Shown: one piece after another, positions 1 to 9,069 of the stretch
How the letters are laid out: every line of letters begins with the position of its first letter
Numbering within the stretch: position 1 is the stretch's first letter
The notes under the pieces: generated by a model
Databases searched by the model: none
Told to the model about the DNA's origin: nothing
What the model saw: the letters and a program-made list of their open reading frames with translations, nothing else
Translations under genes and position numbers: made by a program
Assembly: GCA_033239125.1 (NCBI GenBank)
Contig: BSWB01000004.1
Location: 32,485,501-32,549,500, forward strand
Direction of reading: 5' to 3'
DNA from: Fagopyrum homotropicum
Taxonomy: Eukaryota; Streptophyta; Magnoliopsida; Caryophyllales; Polygonaceae
Length of the DNA: 64,000 nt

Positions 1-580
1 GCCTAGGAAATCTGCAATCATCGATTTCTCGAGATGCATCAAACCCTTGATGCACATACCATGACCCGTTAGGAATATCGCTCAATCCGATTTTGGCAAG
101 ACACAAACACCCGGCTATGTGAATGGTGCCGAGTTACTCATCTTCATGATTGACTTCCCCAAACCTATTATTACTTTCTAGCACTTTCACTTCTAGCCAC
201 TCCTCAATTTTAACTCCACTTGCTTTCACCACTTCACTTGCTTCCAAATTCCCGGATAGGTAAAGGGAGGCAAAATTTATATGAGGGGCTAAGCATGATC
301 AAGAAGAAGAAGAAGAAGAGAATGAATTGCCTTGGTCTTTCCAAGAAGAAAGTGAGAGAACTTAACCTGCGGTGTCAACCTTCAAATTCAACATAATTTG
401 GATAAAAACAAAGTATTAAACATGCCAATAATTTCAAACAAAGCATTTAGCAACTTAAACATATTATAAAACCTTTCAAACACATAAGGAATTTAAAACC
501 AGTCAGTAAACAAGATCTTCACTGAGATCATATCCAGATAAGTAACACAAAAATCGTTTTTCGAAAACTCTCAGTTAACA

Positions 581-654
581 CACCTCGGTCGAGGTGTTCT
601 TGGTTCAACCGAGGTGAAATGCCTCGTTTGGCCAGAATCTCCCCGGTCGAGGTC
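581..654. repeat. Palindrome cluster, CTCGGTCGAG type (element A, 3' spacer)
   Basis: A perfect 16-bp palindrome CACCTCGGTCGAGGTG (581-596) is followed by a half-site CAACCGAGGTG (606-616) and by CCCCGGTCGAGGTC (641-654). The same arrangement recurs in element E at 53468 onward. The motif is exclusive to the A/E family in this window. Function is unknown. Confidence 0.85.
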
Positions 655-850
655 AAAAAAATTTTTTTTTTTTAAAACCATTTTTTTTTTCGGTTTCGAC
701 GTTTTTCTCAATCAAATAACCTGTAGGTATGCATGTAATATCAGATAATCATATAAATGCATAAGTGAAGCATAAAATAGAATATCCGATAAAATATAAT
801 ACATCAAAGGTAGTCGAATAAAATACATCACGTAGTCAAATAAGTACAAA

Positions 851-882
851 CACCCCATACTTGGGACACACTATCCCAGTGG
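851..882 (-). other. Internal polypurine-tract-like block (element A)
   Basis: On the minus strand this reads a GTGTCCC block followed by AAGTATGGGGTG, matching the true polypurine tract AAGTATGGGGTATTTT found next to the 3' LTR in B, D and E. It lies just downstream of ORF1, and every element in the window has an equivalent. Confidence 0.6.
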
Positions 883-968
883 GTCAAATAAAAAGTCTAA
901 ACATGAGAGAACTCACCGGATATATAGCTGAACTGCATAAAAGAAAATAAAGAAAATCCTGCAGCTCC

Positions 969-2360
969 TCAATAATCCTGATCCGGTGGTGGTGGTGGTG
1001 ACACGTACGGATACTGAGTCGGATCGTACGGATAGCCCATGACATGCTCGAACTGAAGCTGGGCCATGATGTGCTGATGGTGCTGCCGCTCCTGCATCTC
1101 GCGGATATCCAGCGATAATGCAGCATACGTATCAATAACCTGATCCGTCAGGTCATCGATCCGTCTGTGAGCAGCTCGATCCCTCACTCCATGTCTCCTG
1201 CATCTAGCAGGTCTGACTGGAGAAGTCTCAGCTGGTGCAGGCTCCGTCTCCTCCTCATCATCTAAGTCGATGATCGGTGGCGCGCTCATCCCTGCAGTAT
1301 CTGTCCCTGTATCCATCGGGACTCCACCATCTCTCTCGTCCATCGTCTCCTCATCGTCGTTGTCATCCTCCTCAGCCTCAGCAGGGGCAGCTGCTGCCTC
1401 TCTGTGATCCTCCATCAGTGTATCCCAAGCTGTCTGCCAGTAATGCGGATCAAAGACTGTGAACTGTGCAGACCAGCGGATCCCCTGAGGTGCAGTCCGC
1501 TCCCAAGGCATGGCTACGTATGGAGTGGTCAAACCACGGGGAACTAGAATCCTCCGTGTGATCATCTCCTGTAATCCCAGCGGCTTCGGAGCTGCCGCCA
1601 TCGTGCAAATACTGAGGTCCATCCCGTGGTAGGTAGTGATATGGGTGACTAGACCTCCGCAGCAAATGTCTCCCTTCGCCTTGGCCTTGATCCTGTGCAG
1701 ATCCTCTGCCAGGAGCAAGCCAAAGTCTGGGAAACCTCCTGTGACCATGCAATAGAGGCTGAAGAGCTCGCCCTGTCTGATCTTCTGGGGCGTCTCAGTA
1801 CGCGCCAGAAGTGTCTCGCTGAAAATCCTGTGGGCTAGTCTGAAGGCCGGATGAAAGATGACCTTCTCCCTGGAATCTCCAGGGCGCCATCTGTCCGCAT
1901 GCTCAGTAATATGGGCAATCTGCCCCCAAAACTCCATAGCTACGGATCGGGAGGGGAAGTCGGTGGCGGTGGGCTTAGAAAAGCCAAAAATCTCTCTCCA
2001 TATCTCTAAAGGAACTATGAAGTTCCGGTTCATCAACCGGTACTTCACAGACCGGTCTGTGGGGAGGTAGGAGAAGGAGCTAACAAACTCCAAGGTGGGC
2101 TCTAAGTAAGCTGGGGCTCGGATCTCAGTAAACTGATCTAGCCCGACAGTAGCGATCATCCTCCTAAGGTCAGCGTCTAACCCTAGGCAATCAAAATCCG
2201 ACACGTCCAGAAATCGTGGTGCGATAACTGGACGGCTAGCTATCCGCTCATAGTCTACCCGGCATCTCTCGTGGATAACCGGGCGGTAAGGACGGGAAGA
2301 AGAGGAAGAAGGGGAGGGTGAGGATCTGTCTCTAAGGGCTAGACGACGATCGGAACTCAT
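969..2360 (-). CDS. ATHILA ORF-1-like protein (env-position ORF) of element A
   Basis: Intact reading frame of about 463 residues, starting at the ATG of MSSDRRLALRDRS, a start conserved in element E. The N-terminal two thirds carries the pattern typical of plant Athila ORF-1/'putative plant transposon' proteins: a segment resembling DADLRRMIATVGLDQF, then EPTLEFVSSFSY, a PLEIWREIFGF block and ARTETPQKIRQGELF. An acidic, Pro/Thr-rich low-complexity region follows (roughly residues 330-390), then a likely coiled coil (RRIDDLTDQVIDTYAALS onward) and a Tyr/Pro-rich tail ending PPPPPDQDY. I see no signal peptide and no convincing membrane segment, so although it sits in the env position it does not look like a fusogenic envelope. 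The biochemical role of this family is unknown. The frame is open, unlike the E copy, which has one stop. A frame this long in a repeat suggests recent activity or selection. Confidence 0.8.
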   Translation of the reverse strand: MSSDRRLALRDRSSPSPSSSSSRPYRPVIHERCRVDYERIASRPVIAPRFLDVSDFDCLGLDADLRRMIATVGLDQFTEIRAPAYLEPTLEFVSSFSYLPTDRSVKYRLMNRNFIVPLEIWREIFGFSKPTATDFPSRSVAMEFWGQIAHITEHADRWRPGDSREKVIFHPAFRLAHRIFSETLLARTETPQKIRQGELFSLYCMVTGGFPDFGLLLAEDLHRIKAKAKGDICCGGLVTHITTYHGMDLSICTMAAAPKPLGLQEMITRRILVPRGLTTPYVAMPWERTAPQGIRWSAQFTVFDPHYWQTAWDTLMEDHREAAAAPAEAEEDDNDDEETMDERDGGVPMDTGTDTAGMSAPPIIDLDDEEETEPAPAETSPVRPARCRRHGVRDRAAHRRIDDLTDQVIDTYAALSLDIREMQERQHHQHIMAQLQFEHVMGYPYDPTQYPYVSPPPPPDQDY

Positions 2361-2381
2361 TTTCAATCAACACTGTCAGGC

Positions 2382-2446
2382 TACCTCGGTCACTAACAAT
2401 CTCCAAGAATCACCTCGGTCGAGATGCAGTTCGACCGGACCGAGGC
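2382..2446. repeat. Palindrome cluster upstream of ORF1 (element A)
   Basis: Immediately 5' of the ORF1 start: a CCTCGGTC half-site (2383-2392), CACCTCGGTCGAGATG (2411-2426) and TCGACCGGACCGAGG (2431-2445). Element E has the same cluster at 55229-55295. Confidence 0.8.
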
Positions 2447-2739
2447 GTAGCAGTTACGATTCCAAATCTTAGAATTTCAGTTCTTTTCCCCCTAAAATCA
2501 CTACAAATGCTTCCTAAGGGGTACTTAAGCCTTTTCTCAACAGATTCAAGGGCAACCAAAGCCCAAATCGAAGTAAACGAACGAGTTAGGGTTTCGATCA
2601 TTTTTACCTCGTTCCGGCCGATTCACTTGAATTTCTTGCAGATCTGCAGTTGCAATAGGATCCTCTACTCTTTAATTGCAGTTTGGAAGCGGGAATCTTC
2701 GAAAACGAGCGAGAAACGAAGGAGGCGAGGTAGATCTGT

Positions 2740-2942
2740 CGCCGCGGTCGAGGAAGGTGAATAAAAAGTGAAAAGTAATTTTTTTTCCCTTTTATACTGT
2801 TACTGGATCTGCTGTCACCTCGGTCGAGATGGTCTCGACTGGACCGAGGTGGTACGGACCGAGGTGGTTCTGCAGAAACCCTAGTCGCCTCGGTTGCTCA
2901 AGAATCAACTCGGTCGAGATGCTCTGACAGTGACCGAGATGC
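2740..2942. repeat. Palindrome cluster between integrase and ORF1 (element A)
   Basis: Several copies of the family motif: GCGGTCGAGG near 2745, CACCTCGGTCGAGATG at about 2816-2831, TCGACTGGACCGAGGTGG next to it, then ACCGAGGTGG, CGCCTCGGTTGCTC and ACTCGGTCGAGATG. It matches 55667-55790 of element E. The stretch 2367-3075 contains no supported gene. Confidence 0.75.
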
Positions 2943-3075
2943 TTCTGTCTTCTCAAAATCCAGTTGTGCTCCTTCCTTAGATATTCCCTGTCGTCTGTCC
3001 AGAACGCCAAAAACAAAGCAAAGCAAAGCAAAAACAAAAACTATCTAAACTAGACTAGAAAACGGGAAAAGAAAG

Positions 3076-3108
3076 CAATACCTTGGGTTGCCTCCCAAGA
3101 AGCGCTTG
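3076..3108 (-). promoter_or_regulatory. Conserved post-pol hairpin and GT donor-like site (element A)
   Basis: On the minus strand: AAGCGCTTCTTGGGAGGCAA followed by CCCAAGGTATTG. The TTGGG/CCCAA arms flank AGGCAA, and the right arm runs into AAG|GTATTG, which resembles a plant 5' splice site. The same block follows pol in all five elements, and the outer pair changes in a compensatory way in B. A role in producing a spliced ORF1 message is inference. Confidence 0.6.
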
Positions 3109-3140
3109 ATTTAAGGTCGCTAGCTGGACCATGATGCGTC

Positions 3141-5444
3141 TCAAATTAGGTATATTGGTGCAACCTCCTCAACCGGCGTTTCCGGTTGGTATTTCTTAAG
3201 TCTATGACCGTTGACCTTGAAGCTTCCGCTAGTTTCGCCCCATATCTCAACTGCATCATGAGGGAAAACATGTTTCACAACGTAAGGCCCGGTCCATCTA
3301 GATTTCAACTTACCTGGAAAAAGGCGGAGGCGGGAGTTGAAGAGTAGAACTAAGTCTCCTTCGTTAAGCTCCTTTGGGACGATACGCTTGTCATGCCATC
3401 TCTTCGTCCTTTCCTTGTAGATTTTGGCATTCTCATAAGCGTTCAAACGCAGCTCCTCCAGCTCGTTGAGTTCCAATAGTCGCTTCTCACCAGCCTCTTT
3501 GATGTCGAAATTCAACCATTTGATCGCCCAATATGCCTTGTGTTCCAATTCAACGGGCAAATGGCAAGACTTCCCATATACTAAATTATAAGGAGTGGTA
3601 CCTATGGGAGTCTTGAATGCGGTCCTGTACGCCCAAAGAGCATCGTCCAACTTCATGGACCAATCCTTCCTTGTTCTAGAGACGGTCTTTTCCAAAAATG
3701 CCTTGATTTCTCTATTCGAGATCTCAACCTGTCCACTAGTTTGAGGGTGATAAGCAGTTGATACCTTGTGAGTTACCCCATACTTCGATAGAAGTGCCTT
3801 GAACTTCCGGTTGATGAAATGCGTTCCTCCATCGCTAATGATGATACGTGGAGTTCCAAACCGTGGAAAGATAGTTCTATTCAAGAACTTCACAACCACC
3901 TTGGCATCGTTAGTGGGAGAAGCAATGGCTTCAACCCATCTAGAGACGTAATCAACTACAAGGAGAATGTAGAGGTTTCCTCCGGAGGATGGGAAAGGTC
4001 CCATGAAGTCAATCCCCCATACATCAAAGATTTCCACTTCTTGGATGTTATTAAGTGGCATCTCGTTCCTCCTTGATAAGTTCCCTGTTCTTTGGCATGC
4101 ATCACAAGAGACAACAAAAGATTGCACATCCTTAAATAATGTAGGCCAAAAGAAACCGGAACGCAATACCTTAGCGCATGTTTTATCGGTGCTAGCATGC
4201 CCCCCACAAGGAAGTGAATGACAATGCCTTATGACGCTATTAACTTCATCCTCCGGAATGCACCTTCGAAGCATCCCATCCCGTCCGCGCTTGAATAGCA
4301 GCGGCTCATCCCAGTAATAATGTCGTACTTCCTTAAAGAATCTTTTCTTTTGAGAGTACGTCAATCCGGGCGGTATCTCCTGGCAAACAAGATAGTTCAC
4401 AATATCAGCGTACCAAGGACCTTTATTATCAGAAAGTTTGTGGATGGAATGCTCCATCAACAGTGGATGAATATCAGAGGAGGGAGTAAGAAATTTATTA
4501 TTCTCAGTAATCTCAGTTAAAATCATCTCGCCATCGACCTCGGTCGAGGCGCATAAGCGTTGACCGAGATGTTCTTCGGTCGCCTCGCTCAGTCCAGAAA
4601 GTGCCTCGGTCGAGGTACTGCTACTGGATCCGAGATTGGAGATCTTCGTCTCCTGGATTAGCTTCTCAGTTTTAGCTCCTGGATCCTCTTCCAGTGCCTT
4701 CAAGCTCCGTATATCTGCATCACAAGAAGCATCTATACCTTCCTCATTTAAACTGAAGCTAATAACTCTTTCGAGTGGGTCGTTAATAAGGATAGAGCTC
4801 ACCAATTCTCTTGATTCTTCTTCATCGTAGATGTTGAAGATATCATCAGTTAGTTGCTCCCCTTTCATGGCTGCAAGTAGCGCGAACTCCACCTCATCGC
4901 CACCAACGTTGAATTTCAACTTGGCGTTCTTGCAATCCACGTTGCAACCCGATGTTGCTAGAAATGGCCTCCCGAGAATAATAGGAACAGGATAATCTGC
5001 GGGAATGTCAAGTACAACAAAATCTATGGGAAGATAGAAGTTACCTAACTTGACCGGGACGTCCTCCAAAATGCCCACGGGGTGGGTAATGGAGCGATCC
5101 GCCATGTAAAGTCGAATCTTGACCGGCTTGGGCTCTCCAAGACCGATCTTCGTGCATAGCTCCAGCGGGATGATGCTCACGCTGGCTCCTAGATCACAAA
5201 GGGCTTCACAAGTGACATCCCCAACTTGAATGGCAATACAAAATGAGCCGGGATCTCTCAACTTAGGTGGCATCTTTTCCTTCATGATTTTGATAAGCTC
5301 CGAAGATTTAGATGTCATCCTGACTTCACCAACATCCTCCAGCTTCCTCTTCCTTGATAAGATTTCTTTTAAGAACTTCCCATAGGCGGGCATACCTAAA
5401 ATAGCATCAAGAAAAGGAATATTAATATGTAGCTTATTCATCAA
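3141..5444 (-). CDS. Protease-integrase polyprotein without RT/RNase H (element A)
   Basis: Open frame of 767 residues. The aspartic protease has the active-site motif DLGAS (about residues 84-88) and the ILGRPFLATSG flap-side block. A hypervariable Ser/Thr/Glu-rich linker (about 250-340) runs straight into the pre-integrase segment PWYADIVNYLVCQE (about 343). The HHCC zinc domain (RHCHSLPCGGH ... CDACQRTGN, about 400-450) and the catalytic triad follow: Asp in GIDFMGP (about 477), Asp in IISDGG (about 535), Glu in EISNREIK (about 571), a D,D35E spacing. The C-terminal GPY/F-like module is LKSRWTGPYVV. The roughly 500 residues of RT and RNase H that separate these parts in elements B, C and D are missing. 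The frame is continuous with gag except for one TAA at 5541-5543, so it was probably expressed as Gag-PR-IN. The first ATG is internal to the ancestral polyprotein. Confidence 0.88.
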   Translation of the reverse strand: MMNKLHINIPFLDAILGMPAYGKFLKEILSRKRKLEDVGEVRMTSKSSELIKIMKEKMPPKLRDPGSFCIAIQVGDVTCEALCDLGASVSIIPLELCTKIGLGEPKPVKIRLYMADRSITHPVGILEDVPVKLGNFYLPIDFVVLDIPADYPVPIILGRPFLATSGCNVDCKNAKLKFNVGGDEVEFALLAAMKGEQLTDDIFNIYDEEESRELVSSILINDPLERVISFSLNEEGIDASCDADIRSLKALEEDPGAKTEKLIQETKISNLGSSSSTSTEALSGLSEATEEHLGQRLCASTEVDGEMILTEITENNKFLTPSSDIHPLLMEHSIHKLSDNKGPWYADIVNYLVCQEIPPGLTYSQKKRFFKEVRHYYWDEPLLFKRGRDGMLRRCIPEDEVNSVIRHCHSLPCGGHASTDKTCAKVLRSGFFWPTLFKDVQSFVVSCDACQRTGNLSRRNEMPLNNIQEVEIFDVWGIDFMGPFPSSGGNLYILLVVDYVSRWVEAIASPTNDAKVVVKFLNRTIFPRFGTPRIIISDGGTHFINRKFKALLSKYGVTHKVSTAYHPQTSGQVEISNREIKAFLEKTVSRTRKDWSMKLDDALWAYRTAFKTPIGTTPYNLVYGKSCHLPVELEHKAYWAIKWLNFDIKEAGEKRLLELNELEELRLNAYENAKIYKERTKRWHDKRIVPKELNEGDLVLLFNSRLRLFPGKLKSRWTGPYVVKHVFPHDAVEIWGETSGSFKVNGHRLKKYQPETPVEEVAPIYLI
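4537..4616. repeat. Palindrome cluster inside the protease-integrase linker (element A)
   Basis: ACCTCGGTCGAGGC (4537-4550), a TGACCGAGAT half-site (4561-4570), CGCCTCGCTC, and GCCTCGGTCGAGGTA (4602-4616). It lies in the linker that encodes the variable part of the polyprotein, the same place where C, D and B carry their own motif types. Confidence 0.8.
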
Positions 5445-5540
5445 GTCAAGAAACTTACCAAAGTGCTTGTCTAGATGTGCTCTGGCTCTGGACTGAGGGA
5501 ATGGAAGTGGTGGTTTGTATGCAGGAGGTGGAACATAAGT

Positions 5541-7204
5541 TTATGTCGTCCCTCCTGCTTTCTGTTGCGCCGCCTCGGTTGGCGTCTCGGTCGAGGTGTT
5601 CTTCGACTGGATCTGGACTGAGGTGGTCTGCGTCGAGCGAGGTACTGGATCTGCAGTTTTGAGTCCACTCCTCGTCGTTATGGCCATGCATTGGCCCTTA
5701 GGGTTAGTTTCCGTCTTTGCTGGAAGCTTCCCTGGATCTCTTGGCGCTTCATTCGCCTTATTAAGAAGTTGTTGTTCGAAGGACTTTTGGGCCCTCGAAA
5801 ATGAAGTCATAGAATTCTCCATAGCGCTAAGCTTGATCAAGATTGCCTCCAGAACTGCGTCTTTCTTTTCTGGTTGAGACGAACTTGATCCTTGCCCTTG
5901 GCTTTTCAATGGAGTAGAAGAAGAAGAAGGGGAAGAGAGGAAAGGGTTAGAGGAATCATTAGAGTTGGAGTTTGAATGATTGTTACCGTAGTTTTGGTTA
6001 TTCACCCTCCAGTTGTTGCTATTGGATCCTCTATTGTTGTTGTTGTAGTTGTTGTTTCGGGGACCGTTGTTGTTGTTACGGTACCCGTTATTGTTGTTGT
6101 TCTTTTGCCCTTGCTCTTCCTTCTTAGTTTGAGCCATCAAGAGCTCCTTCAATTGCTTCACATCATTCTTCAACGACGTGAGTTGATTGTTGTTGGATTG
6201 AGTCTCTTGAAAGTTGACTCTTTTAACTCCACCTTCAGCTCCTTGGTGGGTATATTTCTCCATGTGCAAGGCTTGCTTCTCAATGAAGTCCCAAGCCTCA
6301 TCAATCGCCATGTCCATGAAGGTACCGGCGGAAAGTAGTTGGAGATTGAATTGGGTGCTTCCGTCCAGCCCTTTGAAGTAGATCTCCAACAACTCGATCT
6401 TCGGAATCCCATGATGTGGGCAATCCAAGAGGATATCCTTGAACCGCTCCCAAGATTTGGACAAGCTCTCCTTGTCCTTCATGATGAAAGCATTGATCTT
6501 CCCTCTCATTTCAGCGGTCTTTGAGGGGGGAAAGAATTTGGTCAAGAATTCCGTAGTCATCTCCTCCCATGTGCTAATTTTTCCTGGAGGAAGAGATTGA
6601 TACCAAGTAAGAGCTCTATCTTTTAAAGAAAAGTAAAAAGGTCTTAGCTTGTAGTTATTATTCTCAATTCTGGGGGGTCGCAAGGTTTCCATCAAGATCT
6701 CGTAGTAAAAAGGCATTGGCGAATCATGGCTAGAACTTGCGGTCGAAGTTCGTAGTCATGATCTGCTGGATCTCCTAGGTTCACTCCTGGACGCCTCAGC
6801 TGTTGATTAGGGTCCATCCTTTGACCTAGGGTTTGTGGGATTCCTGCAAGAAGAACATCTCGGACTGGCATCCGAGGTGGAAGTATATCGGCCGGGGCGT
6901 CAGGTACTGGAATCTGCCTCGGTCGAGGATCAACAGGAGGATCTTCCCTCGGTCGAAGTAGAATCTGGTCTCGTATGACTGCTATCTCAGCTTCGATTGC
7001 CGCAGTCTTGGTGCGATTCTCTTCTTTCTCTTGCCTGAGTTCTTCCTTGCTGAGGCGTAGCAGCTCTAGCGCCTCTTTCAATTGGGCCGCAAGATCACGA
7101 TCGTCTTGTTGGGCCATCTTCGCTTCTCTTAAGCGTCGCTTGTATGTCTTTTCTGGTTCGGGATCGTAAGGAACGATTTCCTTCCCAGCGCGGGTTCTTC
7201 GCAT
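5541..7204 (-). pseudogene. gag (element A), broken by one small deletion and one stop
   Basis: Gag starts at MRRTRAGKEIVPYDPEPEKT (ATG 7204-7202), the start shared with E. An N-terminal coiled-coil segment (KEALELLRLSKEELRQEK) is followed by DPRPRQIPVPDAP, encoded by the palindromic motif at 6916, then the conserved retrotransposon Gag core (LTWYQSL, FFPPSK, DCPHHGIPKIELLEIYFKG). The C-terminal part is Asn/Gly-rich without a CCHC zinc knuckle, and ends near the ITTRSG motif. Compared with E, about 46 bases around 6701-6710 are replaced by about 6, which shifts the frame (open blocks 7237-6692 and 6716-5541). A TAA at 5541-5543 then separates gag from the in-frame protease. Palindromic motifs also lie at 5574-5645 and 6949. 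Confidence 0.85.
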
Positions 7205-7305
7205 ATACCTAAGAAAGAACCTGCAAAAGTCACTCAAGTAGAGTGGTTAGATGAAACGGGGCAATCGCCCCAAGAGCAAACCGTACCAGCTCGGTCTAGA
7301 CCAAG

Positions 7306-7323
7306 TCCCCGGCAACGGCGCCA
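7306..7323 (-). other. Primer-binding site, tRNA-Asp (element A)
   Basis: The plus strand reads TCCCCGGCAACGGCGCCA, identical to the 3' end of plant tRNA-Asp(GTC) including CCA. The minus strand is therefore complementary to the primer. It lies 6 bases inside the 5' LTR. Confidence 0.92.
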
Positions 7324-7670
7324 AAAACTTGTTCGCTCCAAACGGTGTGTGCAAGCTTTAAATTTATAACCCTAGACTTAAGCTTAAAACAAGGATGCGA
7401 ACCCACAGTGTACGGGTCAATCGTAGTAAAAGCAAGAAAATTCCAGGGGTCGATCACAGGGACTCGGTGAAACAAAGTCAATACGGTGTGCTTATGTCAA
7501 TACTAACCACAAGAGCGATTAACACAATCAAAGATGAATAAGAAGTCAATAAAGCAAACATGCAATTCTAGGGATTAAAGCATCTAGTTGTGGTTCCAAC
7601 TCAAGATCTATAGATAAGCGGACAAAGCTGAGATTTTTGCGTGGGGAAGGTGTTACTAAAGTGGAGTAGA

Positions 7671-7931
7671 TCACCGGGTAAGTCTCACTACACACTAATC
7701 TTAAACCATAACTCCTATTACCGGGTAAGTCTCAAGGAATCAAGATAAAGGACTATAGCCTCAAACTAACACACCATCTAAGGGAATAGAATCAACCTTT
7801 ACCGGGTAAGTCTCAGGCTAACTCACAAAGATGGGATGGAAGCACACTCAAACCCCAATAAAGGATGAACCTTTATTACCTACACTTATGATCGTTGGTA
7901 CACAAACTAAGGAATTACCGGGTAAGTCTCA
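7671..7931. repeat. TTACCGGGTAAGTCTCA repeat array in LTR A
   Basis: Copies start near 7671 (TCACC variant), 7718, 7799 and 7915, with unequal spacing of 47, 81 and 116 bases. The core TTACC(C/G)GGTAA is an imperfect palindrome. The same array occurs in the LTRs of B, C and E but not D. Confidence 0.85.
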
Positions 7932-8717
7932 TCCTAAGCTTGCTTTGAACCAGGAAAGTTGTAATAAGAATAGGATTTGGCAAACTCTAACACTTAACTC
8001 TCAATTATGGATCAGATAAGTCACCTCGGTCAGCCAGTTTCCACCCCGGCCGAGATGTTCATCGACTGAACGAGATGCTTAGGGTTAAGGTTAAAGACTC
8101 GAACTTTCAGGATCCTACTGGAATCTAAGATTATTCTATCATTGTTTTCCCCACAACCTTCAGCCAATCACCCTAGAATCACACAAGGAAATTAGCCACT
8201 CATCATCATGAAAGTATTAATCAAATATATGGGAAGAAGGTGAATATTTGAACAAAGAAGAATTTAATGAAAAGACTTCAATAACTGAATCAAATATCAC
8301 AACAAAGCGTTCCTTGGATAGCAATCCAAAAAGACAAGACAATCAATGAGGGAATTAAAGACAATCTTACAAAACCCTCCAAAAAGCTATAAAAGCTATA
8401 GACTTCAATCTTCCTTCAACCTTCAAAAAGGTTCTTCAAATCTCTCCCAAATTGGAGTGCGGCTGCTGCGAGATGTATGCGAGATGTCCAGCTCTAAGCG
8501 GATGCCAGAATTATGGGAAATCCGACCCTTTTTATAGGAAAATAACCCTCCAAAGATAATAAATCTTAGAAAGATATTTTCCCATAAATATAGGTAAAAT
8601 ATATGATTCTGCATATCTCCTTCCTTCCAGGAGCCAAGCCCAAAAATATAAGATCTCTTTCCAATTTTAAAAGATCTCAGCCAAGAATAAAATATTTTCG
8701 CCGCGTCCTAGGTGTTG

Positions 8718-8783
8718 GCCTCGGTCGAGTCGGCGTCTCTGGATCGCCTCGGTCGAGGTGAATCTCTGGTCAACCGAGGTGAG
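8718..8783. repeat. Palindrome cluster in LTR A
   Basis: GCCTCGGTCGAGT (8718-8730), GCCTCGGTCGAGGTG (8746-8760) and CAACCGAGGTGAG (8771-8783). The pitch is about 28 and 25 bases. It matches 51997-52062 and 62855-62920 in the two LTRs of E. Confidence 0.85.
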
Positions 8784-9069
8784 TCACAACTGAATGCGAA
8801 ATCTCTCAAAACTGGTTCAAAGTAAATCTTTAATCCATGGCTATGCATCCTGGATGTAGCTCTAAATGACTCATGACTCCTTTCGCACCTTTTTGATGCA
8901 AAACGTACCAAATTACCTGCAATTACAACAAAACTAGGTGTAGACCTCGATCCTCGCAAAGGTAGATGAAATGGTAGTATAATCACATATTATACACACA
9001 AACATGCAGATTATGAAAGATAAAACGTCCAAACAAACCTCAAAATATAGACTATAATTCATGCTATCA

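Larger units (their letters stand above)
1..968 (-). other. Element A 3' untranslated spacer
   Basis: Non-coding sequence between ORF1 and the off-window polypurine tract. It contains an (AAG)n run near 304-322, a palindrome cluster at 581-654, a poly-T/poly-A low-complexity tract at about 657-692 and a second polypurine-tract-like block at 851-882. It aligns by eye with 52887-53827 of element E. No coding region is supported. Confidence 0.75.
1..9069 (-). mobile_element. Element A: Athila-type Ty3/gypsy retrotransposon lacking RT and RNase H; 3' end outside window
   Basis: Read on the minus strand this element has a 5' LTR (7330-9069), a tRNA-Asp primer-binding site (7306-7323), gag (7204-5541), a protease-integrase frame (5444-3141), and a downstream ORF1 (2360-969). 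The 3' LTR is not in the window. By comparison with element E, position 1 lies roughly 500 bases inside the polypurine tract. The element is the same family as E: LTR, ORF1, PR-IN and the CACCTCGGTCGAGGTG motifs all match. No RT or RNase H homology lies anywhere between gag and ORF1. The base after the LTR starts CTGAG (9070-9074), the expected target duplication, whose partner is off-window. Confidence 0.9.
7330..9069 (-). repeat. 5' LTR of element A
   Basis: About 1740 bp, bounded by TGTTCGCTCC and CTATCA on the plus strand. It is homologous to the 5' LTR of E (61465-63227). A TATA-like TTATAAATTTAAAGC (minus strand) lies only about 40 bases from the gag-side end. Four copies of TTACCGGGTAAGTCTCA-type repeats lie at 7671, 7718, 7799 and 7915. 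Palindrome clusters are at 8022-8075 and 8718-8783. No gene inside. Confidence 0.88.

Noticed and set aside
969..2360. Envelope glycoprotein
   Set aside because: Position is right but there is no signal peptide, no transmembrane helix and no cleavage motif; the pattern fits the ATHILA ORF-1 family.
7306..7323. tRNA-Asp-like sequence
   Set aside because: Only the terminal 18 bases match; it is a primer-binding site complement, not a tRNA gene. The same applies at 22283, 35084, 61441 and 63339.
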